In this document: positions 39,126-48,501 of the stretch, piece by piece
How the letters are laid out: the number at the start of each line of letters is the position of its first letter
Position numbering within the stretch: the stretch's first letter is position 1
NCBI RefSeq assembly: GCF_003346815.1
Contig: NZ_CP031217.1
Location: 372,001-436,000, forward strand
From: Halarcobacter bivalviorum
GTDB lineage: Bacteria > Campylobacterota > Campylobacteria > Campylobacterales > Arcobacteraceae
Direction of reading: 5' to 3'
DNA length: 64,000 bases
Translations under genes and position numbers: made by a program
The notes under the pieces: generated by a model
Told to the model about the DNA's origin: nothing
Seen by the model: only the letters and a program-made list of their open reading frames with translations
The model's database searches: none

Positions 39126-40121
39126 ATGAAAAATGAGATTTTATATAGAATACAAAAAAGTTTTCCCCTAGTGAGAAGACCTTTTTTCAGGATTGCACAA
39201 GAGTTAAAAATAAGTGAAGAGGAAGTACTTCAAACTCTTCAATTACAAAAAAGTAATAATATAATAAGGCAAACATCAGCCATATTAGATACAAAAAAAT
39301 TGGGTTTTAAATCCTCTTTAGTTGCTTTTGAAGTAAAAAAAGAGAATATAGATAAAGCTGTAGAAATTTTAAATTCTCACCCTGGTATTTCCCATAATTA
39401 TGAAAGAAACCATAGTTATAATATTTGGTTTACTCTTGCAATTGCTCCAAATTCTAAAAGTACTTTAGAAGAGACAGTCAAACAATTATCAATTTTATGT
39501 GATGCTTTAGATTATATAATTTTACCTACTTTAAAACTTTTTAAAATTTCTGTTAAATTAGATACTACAAATAAACAAAATAAAAAAGAGAGAGTTGAAA
39601 ATAAAGAGTTCAAAACTATGAAACTAGAAGAAAAACATTTTAATCTTATTAAAGAGATACAAAATGATATTGAGTTTGTACAAGAACCTTTTAAAAAGAT
39701 AGTTGAGAAGTTAAATCTAAGTTATGATGATTTTTTTACTACCTTAAAAGAGTTTCAAGAGTGTGGAATTATGAGAAGATTTGCTTCTATTTTAAATCAT
39801 AGACAAGCAGGATTTAATGCAAATGCAATGGTTGTTTGGGATATTGATGAAAAAGAAGCAGACACCATAGGTAAAATTGCTGCTAGTTTCTCAAATGTTT
39901 CTCATTGCTACTTAAGACCTAAGTATCAAAACTGGAATTATAATTTATTTACAATGATTCATGGAAAAACAAAAGAAGAAACAAATGAGGTTATCAAAAA
40001 TATAGAAAAAGAGATTGAATATAAATCAAACTTACCTTTATATTCTTCAAGAGAATTTAAAAAAGTAAGAATTAAATATTTTAGTGATGATTTTAAAAAT
40101 TGGGAAGATAATTATTTATAA
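39126..40121 (+). CDS. Fused NirDL-type siroheme decarboxylase
   Basis: 331-residue protein made of two tandem Lrp/AsnC-like units, each with a winged helix followed by a ferredoxin-like domain: first FPLVRRPFFRIAQELKISEE, second VQEPFKKIVEKLNLSYDDF. Each half contains the NYERNHSYNIWFT or RPKYQNWNYNLFTM strand typical of siroheme decarboxylases (NirD/L/G/H, AhbA/B). It should convert siroheme to 12,18-didecarboxysiroheme. In Pseudomonas the job is split among four small proteins; here a single fused gene is present. I chose the ATG at 39126 with gggatag upstream; the frame is open to 39087. Confidence 0.88.
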   Translation: MKNEILYRIQKSFPLVRRPFFRIAQELKISEEEVLQTLQLQKSNNIIRQTSAILDTKKLGFKSSLVAFEVKKENIDKAVEILNSHPGISHNYERNHSYNIWFTLAIAPNSKSTLEETVKQLSILCDALDYIILPTLKLFKISVKLDTTNKQNKKERVENKEFKTMKLEEKHFNLIKEIQNDIEFVQEPFKKIVEKLNLSYDDFFTTLKEFQECGIMRRFASILNHRQAGFNANAMVVWDIDEKEADTIGKIAASFSNVSHCYLRPKYQNWNYNLFTMIHGKTKEETNEVIKNIEKEIEYKSNLPLYSSREFKKVRIKYFSDDFKNWEDNYL

Positions 40122-40132
40122 AGGATTTTAAA

Positions 40133-40516
40133 ATGGAACTATTTTTTAAACTTGAAGCAGGCTATTTAGCAATAGCACTTTTTATTTTAGTAATTACTCT
40201 TTTTGTAACTACAAGAAAATTTATGCCTAAAGGTGCTTTAAAAAAAGGTTTTTTTATTGTAAGTATCACACTTTCAATACTTATTGGTACACATTATTTA
40301 GTAACTACTAATAGAATAGATAAAGTGGAAACGGCTTTTAATGAGGGTAAAAAGATTATTTGTGAAAGCAAAACTTTACGAAAAGTTGCTCAAAGTATTA
40401 TTATTGAAAAATCAAATGAGTGGAAACTAGAAAATCATTTTTTTACTTCGCCAAATTATTCAAGAGGTTTTTTTAGTGCAAGGTGCATTGAATATACTTC
40501 TGTTGAGTTAAAGTAA
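40133..40516 (+). CDS. Two-helix membrane protein, unknown
   Basis: 127-residue protein with two N-terminal hydrophobic segments (YLAIALFILVITLFVTT and FFIVSITLSILIGTHYLV) and a soluble C-terminal domain with two cysteines (IICESKT and ARCIEYT). It starts 11 bp after the NirDL-type gene and so is probably co-transcribed and NO/nitrite-regulated. The family is not recognised. Confidence 0.65.
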   Translation: MELFFKLEAGYLAIALFILVITLFVTTRKFMPKGALKKGFFIVSITLSILIGTHYLVTTNRIDKVETAFNEGKKIICESKTLRKVAQSIIIEKSNEWKLENHFFTSPNYSRGFFSARCIEYTSVELK

Positions 40517-40572
40517 AATTGCAAACTGTAATACTTTAATTTAGATATAAAATTTTTTGCTACTATTCTTTT

Positions 40573-42372
40573 ATGAATTTAACAAGTGAACAAAAAGATA
40601 TAGTAAAAGCTGTAAAAAAATATAAAAATATAAAGATAAATGCCTTTGCGGGAACAGGGAAAACAACAACTTTAAAATTAATAGCAAATGAATATAAAGA
40701 GAAAAAGATTTTATATCTTGCTTTTAATAGTGCAATAAAAAATGAAGCTAATTCTCTTTTCCCTAATAATACAAATGTAAAAACAACACATGGTTTAGCA
40801 TACTCTGCTGTAAAAAAATATACTCAAGTTGATTTAAACTCTTTAGTAAATTATCGAGCAATTGATATTTCAAAAGAGTTTGAAATCCCATATACACAAG
40901 CAATAGGTGCTTTAAAAATCTTTGAAAACTTTTGTAATAATACTCAAGATGAGATTACAAAAGATGATTTAGAACATAAAACTGCAAAAAAGATGTTTGA
41001 CTATATGCTAATTGGAATGTTAAAACCAAGTCATAGCTTCTATTTAAAATACTATTATCTTCTTCTTTCTAAAGAGCAAATTCCCCAATTTGAATATGAT
41101 ATTGTAATGTTAGATGAAGCCCAAGATACAAATGAAGTTACTTTGGGTATTTTTGAAGCTTTAAATTCAAAAGTAAAAGTTTATGTGGGAGATAAACATC
41201 AGCAAATTTACTCTTTTAGAGGAAGTAAAAATGCTTTAGAAAAAATCTCTTGTGATAAGGAACTATATCTATCTACAAGTTTTAGATTTAATGAAACAAT
41301 AGCAAATTATGCAAATATCTTATTGGAAAATTTTAAAAATGAAAAAGTAAAAATCAAAGCAGTAGAAAAAGAGAAAGAGCTAAATACTAATGGTTATGTT
41401 TCAAGAACAAATGCCCAACTTATTTCTGTTATTTCCAAAAGAATTGAACATAGAAAACCTTTTGTAACAGTAAGAAATCCAGAAGAGATATTCTCTTTGA
41501 GTATAGAAGTTTTTTATTTGTTAAATAATGAAAGAGAACAAATAAGAAAAAATATATTTTTAAAAGATTTTAAAGATGAAGATGAATTAAGTTCTTATGC
41601 CAAAGAAGTAGATGATTTTGAACTAAAAACAGCATTAAAAGTTGTACGAGAGTATAAAGAGAAGATCTTTGAGTTTAAAGAAGTAGCTATAAAATTTTAT
41701 AAGGCTTGGCAAAATAGAGCTTTGAATAATTTTGATAAAAGAGTTAATGAAATTCTATTTTTAACTACAGCACATACAGCAAAAGGTTTAGAGTGGGATA
41801 GTGTAGTTATTGCAGATGATTTTCCAAATTTTGCAGATTTGATTTTTGATTTAGGTTATGATAGTTTAAAGCAGTTTCAAAGTGAACTACTTAAAATCTC
41901 TAATCAAGAATTAATAGATGAATTTAATCTTTTTTATGTGGCTTTAACAAGAGCAAAAGAGGTTTTAGTAAAAGATAGTGAAAACTTCCATTATCTTATG
42001 AGTTCTAAAATTGATAAATTAATCAATAGAAAAATAGCAGAAGATAAAGAGAGTTTTGAAAAAGATGAAGATAAAGTAAATCTTTCAAAAATGCAATATG
42101 ATGAACTCCAATTACTAAAAGAGAAAAAGAATTTAGAGCAAGGTAAAGCTAAAAAAAGTGGATTAAAATGGAGTTTAGAAGAAAAAATCAAATTAAAAAG
42201 CCTTTATAAAAAAGATACTACAATTTTATTAATTGCTTCAAAACTTGAAAGAACACCAAGTGCTATTTTAGGAGAACTTTTAAAAAGTGAAATTATAAAT
42301 AAACAAGAGCAAATATTTTTAGGTAATCTAATTAAAGATAGAAAAAAAGCTTCAAAAAGCTCTCTTTCTTAA
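40573..42372 (+). CDS. UvrD-like superfamily 1 helicase with C-terminal extension
   Basis: 599-residue ATP-dependent DNA helicase. Motif I is NAFAGTGKTTTLK, motif II VMLDEAQD, motif III VYVGDKHQQIYSFRGS, motif V TTAHTAKGLEWDSV and motif VI FYVALTRAKE. It is shorter than UvrD/Rep and lacks much of the 2B insertion, like the FBH1/stand-alone UvrD_C group. After a coiled coil from residue 495 the C-terminus carries a SANT/Myb-like or helix-turn-helix unit (WSLEEKIKLKSLYKKDTTIL, then IASKLERTPSAILGELL). A role in DNA repair is likely. tataaaa lies about 30 bp upstream. It converges with the next gene with a 4-bp overlap. Confidence 0.85.
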   Translation: MNLTSEQKDIVKAVKKYKNIKINAFAGTGKTTTLKLIANEYKEKKILYLAFNSAIKNEANSLFPNNTNVKTTHGLAYSAVKKYTQVDLNSLVNYRAIDISKEFEIPYTQAIGALKIFENFCNNTQDEITKDDLEHKTAKKMFDYMLIGMLKPSHSFYLKYYYLLLSKEQIPQFEYDIVMLDEAQDTNEVTLGIFEALNSKVKVYVGDKHQQIYSFRGSKNALEKISCDKELYLSTSFRFNETIANYANILLENFKNEKVKIKAVEKEKELNTNGYVSRTNAQLISVISKRIEHRKPFVTVRNPEEIFSLSIEVFYLLNNEREQIRKNIFLKDFKDEDELSSYAKEVDDFELKTALKVVREYKEKIFEFKEVAIKFYKAWQNRALNNFDKRVNEILFLTTAHTAKGLEWDSVVIADDFPNFADLIFDLGYDSLKQFQSELLKISNQELIDEFNLFYVALTRAKEVLVKDSENFHYLMSSKIDKLINRKIAEDKESFEKDEDKVNLSKMQYDELQLLKEKKNLEQGKAKKSGLKWSLEEKIKLKSLYKKDTTILLIASKLERTPSAILGELLKSEIINKQEQIFLGNLIKDRKKASKSSLS

Positions 42373-43370
42373 TCTTTTAATAAAAGCTCACATACAACAG
42401 GAGCATGGTCACTTTTATTTAGACTTCCATCACGATTTTCTTGTAAATGTTTGTCAAATACTTCATAAGAGTTTATTTTTCCAAGATGATTTTTATATCT
42501 TTTATCAAACTCTTTTGAAACAAAAATATAATCAATTACATTTCCATAAGATTGATAATAACTTGTGGGAGTTCTTTTTATCTCTTTTTGTTCAGGATGT
42601 GGATTATAAACTTTTTTGTCATATAAATAATAAGCATCATGTAAGAGATTGAAATTTTTATCTAACTCTTCATGATAGGCTCTATTTGTAAGTGCATCTA
42701 TACTTAAAGAGTACTCTTTATCATTTAAATCACATAAACAAATTATTGGAGTTTTTGTTCTTTTAAAGTCATAATATAAAGAAGAAGTCTCACAAAGCCT
42801 CTGTTTTAGTGCAGGGGAATAATCCTTTTCTAAAGCATCTTTTACCTTCTCTTTTTTTATTTTAAGAGTATCTTTTTCTGTAAAGATATACTCAAATTCA
42901 TTTAACCTATTTGATTTAAAGTGATTTACATAAACTGTTATTTCTAAATTATTAGGAAACTCAATTAAAGCTTTAATCGGAACTCTTGAAAATCTAAAGG
43001 TGCCTTTGAAATTATATTTTTTTAGACTGTAGCCATTTGCTTTTACTTGAGAAACTTTTTTAATAGGATATTTTGAAGCAAGAGCTAATGTTGTAGTAGT
43101 ATAGATATTTGGATGAGTTTTACTAATTTTTGCATCATCTACAGTAATAAAGTATTTAAAACCAAGTTCTTTAACTAACTCTTCAAGAACCTCTTTTGAA
43201 AAGACTTCTTGAAAACCTATAACATCGCAGTTTAGCTCTTCTATTTGGTTTTTTATCCATAAGATTTTTTCATTCCACTCTTTATTTGAAAACTTCTCTT
43301 TTTTTGTATAGTATGAATAAGGTGGTGCACAAAATTGAAAAAGATTAAAAGTTGCAAATCGTAAAGTCAT
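42369..43370 (-). CDS. Endonuclease/exonuclease/phosphatase-family protein
   Basis: 333-residue metal-dependent phosphoesterase fold. N-terminal RFATFNLFQF (Asn ligand), DVIGFQEVF (Glu ligand), the VYVNHFKSNR histidine region, ICLCDLNDKEY (Asp-x-Asn pair) and the final NKSDHAPVV (Asp-His) are all in place, so it should be catalytically competent. The substrate may be DNA, a phospholipid or a phosphorylated sugar. No signal peptide is evident, which favours a cytosolic role. It follows the ClC gene with no gap, so both are in one minus-strand operon. Confidence 0.85.
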   Translation of the reverse strand: MTLRFATFNLFQFCAPPYSYYTKKEKFSNKEWNEKILWIKNQIEELNCDVIGFQEVFSKEVLEELVKELGFKYFITVDDAKISKTHPNIYTTTTLALASKYPIKKVSQVKANGYSLKKYNFKGTFRFSRVPIKALIEFPNNLEITVYVNHFKSNRLNEFEYIFTEKDTLKIKKEKVKDALEKDYSPALKQRLCETSSLYYDFKRTKTPIICLCDLNDKEYSLSIDALTNRAYHEELDKNFNLLHDAYYLYDKKVYNPHPEQKEIKRTPTSYYQSYGNVIDYIFVSKEFDKRYKNHLGKINSYEVFDKHLQENRDGSLNKSDHAPVVCELLLKD

Positions 43371-44726
43371 CTATCTCTTTGCACTCCATTTAAATCTTTT
43401 TTTAAAGTCTTCAACTTTTGTCCTACTCTTTATGCTTAAATCTATTTTACTCTCTTCTATATTATTTCCAAAATCAATATTTAACATATCAGATTTTGAG
43501 AATTTTAATATTTGAGAAGGAAAAACACTTCTATGTCCTGTTATTAAAAAAGTAATTACAGCACTTATTGCTGCATAGTGAGCGATATCAATACCAAAAA
43601 GCTCAACTGCCATAATGGTTGCTGCAATTGGAGCATTTGTTGCTCCTGCTAATACACTTGTAAATCCTAATGCTGCAAATAAAGCTAAATGTTCTCCTAC
43701 TAAACTTCCAAAGAAGTGTCCACTTGTAGCACCTACATAAAAAAGAGGAGTAATAACTCCACCACTTCCTCCAGCTCCTAAAGTAATAGAGGTATAAAAA
43801 GTTTTTGCAATAAAAGAGTACCAAGGAATATCTTCAATCAACTCAGGATTTGAAAAAAATAGTTTTGCAATAGTATCAAGTCCTAAACCAAAAAATTGGT
43901 CTCCAATAAAAAAAGAGAGAACAACTAAAAATATACCTGCAATAAAAGCTTTTAAATAAGGATTTAGTTTAATTGCTTTAATTTTTAATTCTGTTTGTTT
44001 TAAAACAGTTATAAACATATAAGATACAAGACCAAAAAATAGACCAGCTAAAGCAACTTTTAGAATAAGAGTAATTTCAAAAGGTAAAAACTCCATATAA
44101 TAATAAGTATAATGAACTCCCAGTAGTTTAGCAGTTGTAAAGGCTGCAAAACCTGCTATAAAAGAGGGTAATAATACATCATACATAATAATACCTACAA
44201 TTAATACTTCTATTCCAAAAATTGCACCAGAAATAGGTGTTCCAAAGACAGAAGCAAAACCAGCACTAATACCACAAATTACTAATTTTTTTCTATCTCT
44301 TGCAGAAAATTTTGCAAGTTTTGAGATAAAAGAAGCAGCACCTGCTCCAATTTGTGCCCCAGGTCCTTCTTTTCCTACTGAGCCACCAGTAAAGATAGTA
44401 ATAACAGTAGCAACAAGTTTTATAGGGATAACTGCAAAATCTATTTTCCCTTCATTTTTATGTACTGCTTCAATAATCTTTTCAGTTCCATGCCCTGAAG
44501 CACTAGGTGCATAAGTCTTTATTAAATATACAGTAATAACCAAGCCAAAAGGCAAAAGAAAATATGAAGGAAAAGGTAAAAACTCTTTTAAGTTCTCTGA
44601 TTGATGAATAGTATTTAAAAAGAAGGTTACAATAGCACCAATAATAGCTCCTACAGTAGAAGATAGAAGCACCCATTTCAATACACTAAAAAATATAACT
44701 GATTGTTCAAGGAGATGTTTTTTCAT
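43371..44726 (-). CDS. ClC-family chloride channel or H+/Cl- antiporter
   Basis: 451-residue membrane protein with ClC motifs: GSVGKEGPGAQIGAG (the GKEGP filter, with the gating glutamate position), AGGSGGVITPLFYVGA (GxFxP-like) and GATNAPIAATIM. SGHGTEKIIEA near the N-terminus is also typical. A C-terminal tail of about 40 residues follows the last helix, with no CBS domains. ClC antiporters act in acid resistance or anion balance. Channel or exchanger activity cannot be told apart by eye. Confidence 0.92.
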   Translation of the reverse strand: MKKHLLEQSVIFFSVLKWVLLSSTVGAIIGAIVTFFLNTIHQSENLKEFLPFPSYFLLPFGLVITVYLIKTYAPSASGHGTEKIIEAVHKNEGKIDFAVIPIKLVATVITIFTGGSVGKEGPGAQIGAGAASFISKLAKFSARDRKKLVICGISAGFASVFGTPISGAIFGIEVLIVGIIMYDVLLPSFIAGFAAFTTAKLLGVHYTYYYMEFLPFEITLILKVALAGLFFGLVSYMFITVLKQTELKIKAIKLNPYLKAFIAGIFLVVLSFFIGDQFFGLGLDTIAKLFFSNPELIEDIPWYSFIAKTFYTSITLGAGGSGGVITPLFYVGATSGHFFGSLVGEHLALFAALGFTSVLAGATNAPIAATIMAVELFGIDIAHYAAISAVITFLITGHRSVFPSQILKFSKSDMLNIDFGNNIEESKIDLSIKSRTKVEDFKKRFKWSAKR

Positions 44727-44788
44727 GAGAATACTTTATAAATAAATATCTTTCATAATTTTAGCAAAATAATATGTCATTTATCTGA

Positions 44789-44794
44789 TATAAT
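44789..44794 (+). promoter_or_regulatory. Probable -10 element of the DUF234 gene
   Basis: Perfect tataat hexamer in a tgatataat context between the divergent ClC and DUF234 genes. It puts the transcript start near 44801, upstream of the Shine-Dalgarno at 44815-44821 and so in agreement with the extended, non-ATG start. Confidence 0.55.
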
Positions 44795-44828
44795 AGCGTA
44801 AATAAAAAAATTTAAAAAAGGCTTTATA

Positions 44829-45707
44829 ATTATTCTAACAAATAAAACACTAATTGAACAGTTTCAAGATTTTTGTGAAACAAATAAACCTAAAGATATG
44901 CAAACAGCAGTAAATTATTTTGCAATATTTGGTGGATTAGATATTAAACTTGATTTATCAAAACCCTTAAGAACTCTAATAATAAGACACATCTTAGATG
45001 AGTTTTATGAAATTCATGACTATATTGAAAAAAAGACAAAAAATTCATCACTTTATCATAAGATATTAACAGGTGCTTCATTAGGAGATAGAAGAATTAA
45101 TAGTGCTTTTAAAAGAGCAGATTTAGAGTATGAAGAGGCGATTGAATCTATTGAAAAACTAGAAGAGTTAGAGTTTATTACACAAGAGACTTCAATGGAT
45201 TTCTTAACAAATCAATTTGAAGAGAATGAAACAGCAGATAAACTTCTTTTCACAACTCCATTTTTAAGATTTTGGTTTGCTTTTGTTTCTCCTTTATATA
45301 AAGGAATTGCAAGGGAAGATTATGATGAGTGCTTTAAAAAGTTTGATAATTATCAAGCTGAATTTATGGATTTAGTTTTTGAACAATTATGCCATGAATA
45401 TATTAAAGTAATTTTTGAAGATGATGAGATAGAAGAGATAGGTAGATATTGGGATGATGAAAAAAGAGAAATAAATATTTTAGCACAAACTAGAAGTGGA
45501 AAAGTTATAGTAGGAAGCTCTAAATATTCAAACTCAAAAATGAAAAATAGTGAAATTGGAAAATTAAAAGAACTTTGTGAAAAGCTTGAAATAGTGCCTG
45601 ATTATGTTGTTTTATTTTCAAAAAATGGTTTCACAAATGAATTGAAATCTCAAAAAAATGAGAGTCTTAAACTTTATACAGTAAAGAGTTTAAAAGGGCT
45701 TTTATAA
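44829..45707 (+). CDS. DUF234-domain protein with probable non-canonical start
   Basis: A soluble protein whose C-terminal part (FWFAFVSPLYKGIA, then FEQLCHEYIKVIFE, GRYWDDEKREINILA) is the DUF234 domain found at the end of archaeal-type DEXX-box ATPases; no P-loop is present, so it is a stand-alone form. The first ATG is at 44898, but the reading frame continues upstream with protein-like sequence (TLIEQFQDFCETNKPKD) back to a Shine-Dalgarno (aaaaagg, 44815-44821) followed by ATT codons at 44829 and 44832, behind a tataat at 44789-44794. No ATG, GTG or TTG exists in that frame. I used ATT at 44829; a conservative start is 44898. Confidence 0.72.
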   Translation: MILTNKTLIEQFQDFCETNKPKDMQTAVNYFAIFGGLDIKLDLSKPLRTLIIRHILDEFYEIHDYIEKKTKNSSLYHKILTGASLGDRRINSAFKRADLEYEEAIESIEKLEELEFITQETSMDFLTNQFEENETADKLLFTTPFLRFWFAFVSPLYKGIAREDYDECFKKFDNYQAEFMDLVFEQLCHEYIKVIFEDDEIEEIGRYWDDEKREINILAQTRSGKVIVGSSKYSNSKMKNSEIGKLKELCEKLEIVPDYVVLFSKNGFTNELKSQKNESLKLYTVKSLKGLL

Positions 45708-45708
45708 A

Positions 45709-46503
45709 ATGTCTATAAAAAAGTTTGCTTATGAATCTAATCATTTTTTAGAGTATAGTGATTATAATAGCTCTTGCTCTAAAACTCTAGTAATGCTCTA
45801 TGGAACTTTTGGCACAATAAAGCAAGATGAGTTAGCAAACTTTTTAAAAGAAAAAAATATAAGATTACTTGTGATAAGTAGAGTAGGTTATGGAAACTCT
45901 ACTTATAAAGAGTTAGCAAACTATTTAGATTACTCAAAACTTTTAATAAAACTACTTGACTCTTTACAAATAGAAAACTTCTCTTTATTTGGAATATCAG
46001 CAGGTGCTTTACACTCTTATTGTCTAGAGACAATGATAAAACACAGAGTTGATAATATTTTTGTTTATGGTGGTATGGCAGCAATTAATGAAGAAGAAGT
46101 TATTAAGTGTTATGGTAATTATGAGCAGATAAAAAGATTTTATGAATTCTTTGCAAAGCAAAGTGCAGAAGCAAATGGAGAGTTTATGTTTAGCTTTTAT
46201 AGTGAAATCTTTAGTGAAGAGCTTAAAAACTCTTCTCGCTTTAAAGATTCTCTTGCAAATGAAAAAAAAGGCTTAGGGCAAGAGGTCAAACTTCAAAGTA
46301 AAACATGGGGTTTTACTATTAAAGATGTTGAGGCTAAAGTCTATATGTATCATGCAAAAGATGATATGGAAGTTCCTTATCAAGGAGCTGTAGAAACAGC
46401 AAAACTACTAAAAAACTCAAAGCTAAACTTAGTAGAAGAGGGTGGACACTTTAATAAAAGTTCTTTCTTTGAATTTAGTGAATTTATTTCAACTAAAATC
46501 TAA
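45709..46503 (+). CDS. Alpha/beta hydrolase
   Basis: 264-residue hydrolase-fold protein: an oxyanion strand TLVMLYGTFGT, the nucleophile elbow GISAG, an acidic residue in HAKDDMEVP and the catalytic histidine in EEGGHFN. No signal peptide, so cytosolic. The substrate is unknown. It starts one base after the DUF234 stop, so the two are co-transcribed. It converges on another hydrolase of similar fold with a 4-bp overlap; the two are not close in sequence. Confidence 0.82.
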   Translation: MSIKKFAYESNHFLEYSDYNSSCSKTLVMLYGTFGTIKQDELANFLKEKNIRLLVISRVGYGNSTYKELANYLDYSKLLIKLLDSLQIENFSLFGISAGALHSYCLETMIKHRVDNIFVYGGMAAINEEEVIKCYGNYEQIKRFYEFFAKQSAEANGEFMFSFYSEIFSEELKNSSRFKDSLANEKKGLGQEVKLQSKTWGFTIKDVEAKVYMYHAKDDMEVPYQGAVETAKLLKNSKLNLVEEGGHFNKSSFFEFSEFISTKI

Positions 46504-47267
46504 ACTTCTATTTTATTTATAAACTCTTCTACTTTTGTAGCAAAATATACAGGACACTCTATCATAGGATAGTGACCCGCTTCCATGCACTCTATTATCT
46601 CAAAATCATTGTAATACTCATCAAATTGTTTTTTTACATTGTTTTTATGAAATGCAGGTAAATCATGGTGTCCTACTATTATTTTTATAGGAATTTTTAT
46701 ATCTTTTACCTCTTCTATAAAATCAGTTGTAAGATACATAGTCATATATCCAGTTCTAGCCTCTAAGGTTGAAGCTTCATATCCCATCTTAATTCTGTAG
46801 TTTTTCCAAGGTTGGCTGTATCTTTTGCTTGCACTTTCAACTACATGTTCGATTAGGTTTTCATTTTTTTTCATACTTTCAAGTAGTTTTGCTTGTGCAT
46901 CTGGTTTCATTTTTATACCAGCTGCTGAAATAGGAGTGATAAGAATTAGTTGTTTTACTCTATCGTCTATTAAAGCAAGTTTTTGTGCAATCATTGTTGA
47001 CATAGAGTGAGCAATAATATCTACAGAACTAAGATTTAAATGAGTGATGAGGTTTTTTACATCATTAGAAGCTTCATTGCATGAGTACTCACCTTTGTAA
47101 TCTTTTGATAAACCATATCCTCTAAGGTCTGTAAAATAGTAGGTAAATTTTGTAGTATCTAGATATGGAAATATTGCTTCATAGTTTGCACAAGAACCCA
47201 TAAGTTCATGTAAAACTATAATAGAAGTATCACCAGTACCTATTTTTTTATAATTTAATATAGTCAT
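46500..47267 (-). CDS. Alpha/beta hydrolase
   Basis: 255-residue hydrolase: HELMGSC oxyanion region, nucleophile serine in AHSMST, GHHDLPAF acidic region and histidine in MEAGHYP. The FTDLRGYGLSKDY segment is typical of esterases/lactonases of the RutD/BioH-like kind. I chose the ATG at 47267, which has aaagaag upstream; an ATG eleven codons further up has no ribosome site. The substrate is unknown. Confidence 0.82.
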   Translation of the reverse strand: MTILNYKKIGTGDTSIIVLHELMGSCANYEAIFPYLDTTKFTYYFTDLRGYGLSKDYKGEYSCNEASNDVKNLITHLNLSSVDIIAHSMSTMIAQKLALIDDRVKQLILITPISAAGIKMKPDAQAKLLESMKKNENLIEHVVESASKRYSQPWKNYRIKMGYEASTLEARTGYMTMYLTTDFIEEVKDIKIPIKIIVGHHDLPAFHKNNVKKQFDEYYNDFEIIECMEAGHYPMIECPVYFATKVEEFINKIEV

Positions 47268-47300
47268 GAAATCTTCTTTAGTTTTTTGAAATATTAACAT

Positions 47301-47627
47301 TTTTATATGTAATTTATATGAAAAATAGAACTTTGTAACCTAATTGAAATCATTATTTTTTATAATTTCATCGACGCTAAAAAGCGCCAAGGATTATTTT
47401 GACTCTCAACAATCTAATCCCTCTCAAAAAGACTTATACATCTCGTCCCAAAAATTATGTATAAGTCTCATTTAAGTTTAACTTAAGTATAATCCATGAC
47501 TTTTTTAGAAAACTCAACGTTTCCTAGAATGGTAGTATCGTTTTGATTATGTAACTTAAACATATGTCAAAGTATGCGAGAAGCATGAGCCGCTTTAAAG
47601 CTCAAACCAAATTTTATAAGGAAAGAA
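47301..47627 (+). promoter_or_regulatory. str operon promoter and leader region
   Basis: A stretch of more than 300 bp without a gene. It has a 12-bp perfect inverted repeat at 47430-47468 (agacttatacat/atgtataagtct), read on the minus strand a hairpin followed by five T's, so possibly a terminator facing left. Next comes a -10 tataat at 47488-47493, then about 125 bp of leader before rpsL containing a small stem (gagc/gctc near 47590-47606). The leader could be the place of ribosomal-protein feedback control. A small cgct/agcg hairpin lies near 47375-47386. Confidence 0.55.
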
Positions 47628-48002
47628 ATGCCTACTATCAATCAACTTGTTAGAAAAGAGCGAAAAAAGGTGATTAAAAAATCTAAATCGCCAGCTTTAG
47701 ACAAATGTCCACAAAGAAGAGGAGTATGTACAAGAGTATATACAACTACACCAAAGAAACCTAACTCGGCTTTAAGAAAAGTTGCAAAAGTTAGATTAAC
47801 AACTGGATTTGAGGTTATCTCATATATCGGTGGTGAGGGTCACAACTTACAAGAGCACTCTATCGTATTAGTTAGAGGGGGAAGAGTTAAGGATTTACCT
47901 GGTGTTAAGTATCACATCGTAAGAGGTGCTTTAGATACTGCTGGTGTTGCAAATAGAACTGTTGCAAGATCTAAATATGGTACTAAAAGACCTAAGAAAT
48001 AA
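47628..48002 (+). CDS. rpsL: Ribosomal protein S12
   Basis: 124-residue small-subunit protein of the decoding centre. The [10 protein letters not shown] loop has the wild-type lysines (K43 and K44 counting Met) where streptomycin-resistance changes occur, and [13 protein letters not shown] is intact, so the sequence predicts streptomycin sensitivity at this gene. aaggaaag precedes the ATG. It is first in the rpsL-rpsG-fusA operon. Confidence 0.99.
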   Translation: MPTINQLVRKERKKVIKKSKSPALDKCPQRRGVCTRVYTTTPKKPNSALRKVAKVRLTTGFEVISYIGGEGHNLQEHSIVLVRGGRVKDLPGVKYHIVRGALDTAGVANRTVARSKYGTKRPKK

Positions 48003-48006
48003 GTAG

Positions 48007-48486
<480 letters not shown>

Positions 48487-48501
48487 TAGGGAACAATTAA
48501 A

